Positions 32,675 through 36,292 of a DNA stretch of 36,292 bases are shown here, one piece after another. This DNA comes from Phycisphaerales bacterium (GTDB lineage: Bacteria > Planctomycetota > Phycisphaerae > Phycisphaerales > UBA1924), in the NCBI GenBank assembly GCA_027083355.1, contig JALWOY010000221.1:1-36292 (forward strand), given 5' to 3'. The translations under genes were made by a program, and so were the position numbers. Within the stretch, counting starts at the first letter, position 1. Each line of letters begins with the position of its first letter. Below the pieces are notes generated by a model. The model saw only the letters and a program-made list of their open reading frames with translations. It was not told the DNA's origin and ran no database searches.

Positions 32675-34852
32675 ATGACGAATCGGCGGGCAATGCGGTC
32701 TGTTTTGTGCATGGTGTTGGTGTTCGCGTGCTCGGGGGTCTGGGCGCAGCGCGCCTTGACGCGCCCGGCCGAGGCGCTCCCCGGGCGGTGGGTACGGACC
32801 AACCCGGGCGGGGGCGGGTGGTTCGAGCGGATCGCGCCCGGGCCCGGCGGGGCGGTCATCGCGTGCAGCGATTTGTCGGGTGTTTATCGGAGCCTCGACG
32901 GGGGGTGGTCGTGGGATTGCGCCGGGCCGGCCCGCGGGCTGACCGCGACACACGCCGCGTGCGCCGTGTTCGATCCGGCCGACCCGGGCGTGGTGCACGT
33001 CGGCACGGACGAGGGGATCTTTCGTTCGACCGACGGCGGGCGGACCTATGCACAAATGCTCGTCGGCGGCTATGTCGAGTCGATCGCGCCATCTGCCGAT
33101 GGGCAGACGGTCTACGCCGCGGTGCACACGGCATGGAACGCGGCCGAGGCGCATGTGTATGTTTCGACCGATCGCGGCGAGACCTGGTCCCGGGCGGACG
33201 CCGGTTTCCCCGCGGGTCGGCGGATCCTGAAGCTGCTGGTGTCGCCGGCGGATGCCTCGGTGGTCTTTGCGTTGACCGGGCAGGGGCGTTTCGCGGGCGG
33301 GCCGGCCGAGATCCACGCGAGCAGCGACGGGGGCGTGACGTGGCTTCGTGTCAGCGACACGCTGGCGGGGCCGGCGGCGGATATCGCGTTCGACCCGGCC
33401 GATCCGGGCGTGCTGTATGCAACGGCGGACGACCCCGACCCCGATCTGCCCGGGTTCGTCTATCGCAGCGACGACGGCGGGGTGTCATGGGTGCTGCTTG
33501 GCAACCACGGCGGGGCGTTGTGGCTGCGTGCGGCCGCCCCGGGGGTGGTCCGCGTGTTCGATCCGCGGTGGCAGTTCCCGTGGGACGACCGCCGGGGGGT
33601 GTGGGAGACGGCCGACGGCGGGCAGTCGTTCAGCCGGGCGGCGGATATCGACTCGTGGGATACGGGCTGGTCGACGGTGTACTACGTCCTGACATCGGCG
33701 GTGCACAGCGTGGCCGTCGGAGGGGCGGGGCGTCTGTGGTGGGTCAACAGCCAGTTCGGCTGGCGGCTCGAGGACACGCCGGCGGGGATCGCGTTTCATC
33801 AGGTCTATACACACCGCGTCGGCCCGGGCCGCTGGCAGAGCCGGGGGCTGGACAACATCATGGTGCAGGATCTCGCGATCAACGCCGCGAACCCGGACGA
33901 GATCTACGCGGGCCTGTTCGATCTGGGCACGTGGCGTTCGCTCGACGGTGGCGCGAGCTGGACGCCGATCAATGATCCGGCCTCGACCGGTGGTTGGGAA
34001 GGCTTCGGCGGCAACACCTGGACGGTGCTGACGGACCCCGACGTGCCGGGCGTGGTCTGGTCGCCGCAGTCGGCCGACGCGCTCGGGCCTTCCGCGCTGC
34101 TCTACAGCACCGACGCCGGCGAACACTGGGTCGCCGTCGGCGGGGGTCTGCCGGCCGCACCGGTGCTCGGGCTGTCGCTCGACGCGTCGACGCCTCCGGG
34201 CGGCCGACGGTTGTTCCTGACCACGGCGGGCGATGTCTGGCGGAGCGAGGACAACGGGGCGACATGGCAGCCTGTGCTGGCGAGCGGCGCGATGCGGTTC
34301 ACCGCCGTCGACGCGACCGACGCACGGTATGTCTACGCCGGCGGCGAGGGCGGGCTGTGGCGTTCGGACAACCACGGCGATCCGGGCAGCTGGGCCGAGG
34401 TGGGCACCGCCGAGATGCACGGGCCGTTCCCGGGCGAGCCTTTCTGGGGTTGGGAGGGTGTTTCTTCGATCGAGTCTGACCCGGACGTGCCGGGGCGCGT
34501 CTACGCGGGCGTGCTCGGGCCGGGGTGTGGGGTGTACCGCAGCGACGACCGGGGGCTGCACTGGCAGCGGGTGCTCGCCGACGACTTCGTGCGCGATGTC
34601 GAGGCGGCGGGCGGGGTGGTGTATGCCGCGTCGTCGAGCGCGTTCGATTCGGGCGGGTACGAGCCGGGATCGGCGGGCGTGATGCGGTCGGCGGACGGCG
34701 GGGCGACATGGGCGCCGATGAACCGTGGGCTGTCGTGGCCGATGGTTTCGACGATCGAGACGGGGGGGCCGGGGGTGCTGTTCATCGGCACGCCGGGGCC
34801 GGGGATCCATCGGTGGACGCGCGGCCCGGAACGGCGATTCCTCGAACCGTGA
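32675..34852 (+). CDS. Secreted Asp-box (BNR) beta-propeller protein
   Basis: 725 residues with a signal peptide (VLCMVLVFACSGVWAQ). About twelve Asp-box motifs of the S-x-D-x-G-x-x-W type occur through its length (SLDGGWSW, STDGGRTY, STDRGETW, SSDGGVTW, SDDGGVSW, SLDGGASW, STDAGEHW, SEDNGATW, SDDRGLHW, SADGGATW among them). This suggests two seven-bladed propellers, as in GH74 xyloglucanases and sortilin-like proteins. GH74 catalytic aspartates could not be assigned, so enzyme or binding protein remains open. Last gene of the plus-strand sugar operon; no clear terminator directly after it. Confidence 0.83.
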   Translation: MTNRRAMRSVLCMVLVFACSGVWAQRALTRPAEALPGRWVRTNPGGGGWFERIAPGPGGAVIACSDLSGVYRSLDGGWSWDCAGPARGLTATHAACAVFDPADPGVVHVGTDEGIFRSTDGGRTYAQMLVGGYVESIAPSADGQTVYAAVHTAWNAAEAHVYVSTDRGETWSRADAGFPAGRRILKLLVSPADASVVFALTGQGRFAGGPAEIHASSDGGVTWLRVSDTLAGPAADIAFDPADPGVLYATADDPDPDLPGFVYRSDDGGVSWVLLGNHGGALWLRAAAPGVVRVFDPRWQFPWDDRRGVWETADGGQSFSRAADIDSWDTGWSTVYYVLTSAVHSVAVGGAGRLWWVNSQFGWRLEDTPAGIAFHQVYTHRVGPGRWQSRGLDNIMVQDLAINAANPDEIYAGLFDLGTWRSLDGGASWTPINDPASTGGWEGFGGNTWTVLTDPDVPGVVWSPQSADALGPSALLYSTDAGEHWVAVGGGLPAAPVLGLSLDASTPPGGRRLFLTTAGDVWRSEDNGATWQPVLASGAMRFTAVDATDARYVYAGGEGGLWRSDNHGDPGSWAEVGTAEMHGPFPGEPFWGWEGVSSIESDPDVPGRVYAGVLGPGCGVYRSDDRGLHWQRVLADDFVRDVEAAGGVVYAASSSAFDSGGYEPGSAGVMRSADGGATWAPMNRGLSWPMVSTIETGGPGVLFIGTPGPGIHRWTRGPERRFLEP

Positions 34853-35290
34853 GTCCGTTTTGGATTGCGTGTCGTTCTTTTCCGGTGCGTCGTGATTCTG
34901 CTTGCTTCCGTGGTGCTCTGGAGTGGGTTGCAGGGGTTGGAAGAGAGTTGAAGAGAGCCCTTGTTTCCGCTCGGGCCTCCTTGTCGGGTGTGCAGGAACA
35001 TTGTGTATTCAGCAGGAAAAAGAGGCCCGAGCGGGAGCGAGGGCCCAAGAATCACCGAAGCGCGTCATGTCTCGGTGTCAACCGTGTGGCAAACCCGCGA
35101 CTCTCCGTGCGCGATGTGGTGCAAACCCCGATGCGCCCGCTGATCGGAAAGGTTGTACGCAAAAGAACGATTCGCGTCCGGACTCGATCCAGACCCGGCG
35201 GCGTGGAGATGGTGAACATTCATGCAATTCGACGAGGTCTTGTGTGATCGGTGGAATCATACGGATTCCAGGAAAAACCCGCGCATGTTG
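34853..35290. other. Intergenic region with a long imperfect hairpin
   Basis: No supported gene. CCGCTCGGGCCTC (34967-34979) pairs perfectly with GAGGCCCGAGCGG (35022-35034), and GCCCT (34957-34961) with AGGGC (35040-35044), giving one extended hairpin of about 88 bases without a U-run. A 74-codon frame at 35067-35291 with paired cysteines was judged unlikely to be a gene. Confidence 0.5.
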
Positions 35291-35601
35291 ACCAAACCCG
35301 GGTGCGATGGGCGGTGTTTTTCTTGATCAACGTGCTTTTGCAACAGGGTTTCGTGGTGTGAACGGGGGTTGCCTGCCCCACCTCTCCCCGGTCGCCGGGG
35401 AGAGGTCGACGACGCGAAGCGTCGGCGGGTGAGGGGCTACGACTTCTTCTCCTTCTTCATGCCTCGACGATCGGGGTGTGCAAGCATGAGAAGAGAATGA
35501 AGCCCCTCACCCCGGCCCTCTCCCCGCCAGCGGGGAGAGGGAGGCGAGAACATCCGGGTCTTGCTCCAGAAAGCACGAGTTTTTTTTGGGGTTCGTATCA
35601 A
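35291..35601. repeat. Structured dispersed repeat of about 310 bp, copy 2
   Basis: Second copy of the element at 19491-19797. It contains CCTCTCCCCG/CGGGGAGAGG (35381-35390 and 35396-35405), CCCTCTCCCCG/CGGGGAGAGGG (35516-35526 and 35531-35541), and an outer pair GGGTGAGGGGCT/AGCCCCTCACCC (35427-35438 and 35501-35512). It ends CGTATCA directly beside the acylphosphatase stop codon, as copy 1 does beside its neighbour. Confidence 0.85.
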
Positions 35602-35871
35602 TCAGTACCTGATCTCGAACATGGGTTCGCCGTCGATCACGGGGCGGGCGGATGAATCCGCGGCGGTGATGTTGCGCTGCATCGCCCGGTTCAGCTCGTC
35701 GAGCGTGCGGTCGATCTCCGCCGGGGCACCCTGGATCTGCATCAGGACCGAGCCGTCCGGTTCGTTGCGGACCCACCCCGTGACGGCGTGTCTTGCGGCG
35801 ATCGCCCGGGCCGTGGCCCGGAAGCCGACGCCTTGGACCCTCCCGGTGAACCTGATCTCGCGTCGTTCCAT
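35602..35871 (-). CDS. Acylphosphatase
   Basis: 89 residues, the normal size. FTGRVQGVGFR carries the catalytic arginine R18 and GWVRNEPDGSV the catalytic asparagine N36, the two residues that define the enzyme. It hydrolyses carboxyl-phosphate bonds such as that of acetyl phosphate or 1,3-bisphosphoglycerate, in the cytoplasm. The start at 35871 was chosen because the domain begins there; the longer frame upstream is not protein-like. No strong ribosome site. Divergent from dnaG with 79 bases between start codons. Confidence 0.95.
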   Translation of the reverse strand: MERREIRFTGRVQGVGFRATARAIAARHAVTGWVRNEPDGSVLMQIQGAPAEIDRTLDELNRAMQRNITAADSSARPVIDGEPMFEIRY

Positions 35872-35950
35872 GCGGATTTGTAGGCTGCTGCCCTGAGAGG
35901 CCGTGGTTCGCCGGCGGTGGCTACGCTGAACGGAGGGGGACGCACGGACG

Positions 35951-36292
35951 ATGGCGGGGTTCGACGACGACAAACTGCGGGTGCTCGAGGCGTCGGACAT
36001 CGCCGACGTGATCGGGGAGTATGTGAAGCTCGTGCCGCGTGGGCGTGAGTTCGTGTGCCTGTGTCCTTTCCACGACGACCACAAGCCGTCGATGTACGTC
36101 GTGCCGCACAAGCGGATGTTCCACTGCTTCGTCTGCGGGGCGGGCGGGGACGTGTTCACGTTCATCCAGCGTTACCACGGCGTGGACTTCCCCGAGGCGA
36201 TGCGGATGCTCGCCGATCGGGCGGGGATCGAGCTGACACCGCGCCGCCGGGTACGGGCTCCGGGCGGGGGTCATCGTGGGGGTGCTCGTGAT
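35951..36292 (+). CDS. dnaG: DNA primase, N-terminal part (runs off the window)
   Basis: 114 codons are present with no stop. The CHC2 zinc-binding domain is complete: CLCPFHDDHKPSMYV (C38, H41) and FHCFVCGAGGD (C59, C62) give the three-cysteine, one-histidine zinc site. FIQRYHGVDFPEAMRMLADRAGI is the usual following helix. The primase makes RNA primers at the replication fork. The ATG at 35951 follows GGAGGGGGA. The last residues in view are basic and glycine-rich (RRRVRAPGGGHRGG), the linker to the TOPRIM core, which lies beyond the window. Confidence 0.95.
   Translation, partial: MAGFDDDKLRVLEASDIADVIGEYVKLVPRGREFVCLCPFHDDHKPSMYVVPHKRMFHCFVCGAGGDVFTFIQRYHGVDFPEAMRMLADRAGIELTPRRRVRAPGGGHRGGARD

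Noticed and set aside
35067-35291. 74-codon frame with CxxC (MSRCQPCGKPATLRARC) resembling a zinc-finger start
   Set aside because: No ribosome site, no recognisable remainder, and it runs into the dispersed repeat; at most a decayed zinc-finger gene fragment.

Overview
The window reads as chromosomal DNA of a planctomycete, most likely order Phycisphaerales. This is inferred from the high GC content, three proteins ending in the 'GC-type' dockerin-like repeat (cysteine, then D-L-x-x-P-x-G-V-L-D-L-x-D-I, an acidic/aromatic helix and a final G-C), a PEP-CTERM-like secreted protein, a planctomycete-style pseudopilin, and a one-piece tmRNA with tag AEPQYALAA. No rRNA, tRNA, CRISPR array, transposase or phage gene was seen.

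Layout. 1-7325: a metallophosphoesterase-HAD fusion (-), a TM2 protein (+), a small half-dockerin protein (+), tmRNA (-), a lower-GC pair of hypothetical genes (-) lying between 19-bp direct repeats, and a dockerin-bearing lipoprotein (+). 7443-13896: a sulfur-type respiratory and transport module on the + strand: octaheme cytochrome c of the tetrathionate-reductase family, its cytochrome b partner, and two YeeE/YedE permease halves, the second fused to a cysteine-less rhodanese-like domain with a GGCGL tail. A terminator follows, then a FadL-type outer-membrane channel and a cysteine-rich ArsR regulator. 13966-19437: housekeeping genes: transaldolase/F6P aldolase, acyl-CoA carboxylase beta subunit (-), a CheW protein split by a zinc-binding CZB domain (-), and recA.

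19798-34852: a carbohydrate-utilisation locus. A LacI-family regulator leads a minus-strand set (a propeller/toroid protein with dockerin, then a six-hairpin glycosidase-like protein). On the + strand lie a PF10091/GH144-like glucanase and a row of genes for a PEP-CTERM protein, a GH94 phosphorylase, a pseudopilin, a small membrane protein and an Asp-box propeller. Near-identical LacI-type operators occur at 26360-26373 and 27976-27989, so one regulator probably controls both arms. GH144 plus GH94 suggests a beta-glucan substrate, with beta-1,2-glucan the leading guess. The right edge holds acylphosphatase (-) and the start of dnaG (+).

Repeats are prominent. A structured element of about 310 bp occurs twice, both times between converging genes. 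A short element near ACGAGCCGCGACCGTCAGGG occurs three times within 1.8 kb, twice inside the carboxylase gene, where it is translated in two different frames. REP-like hairpins fill 14611-14932.
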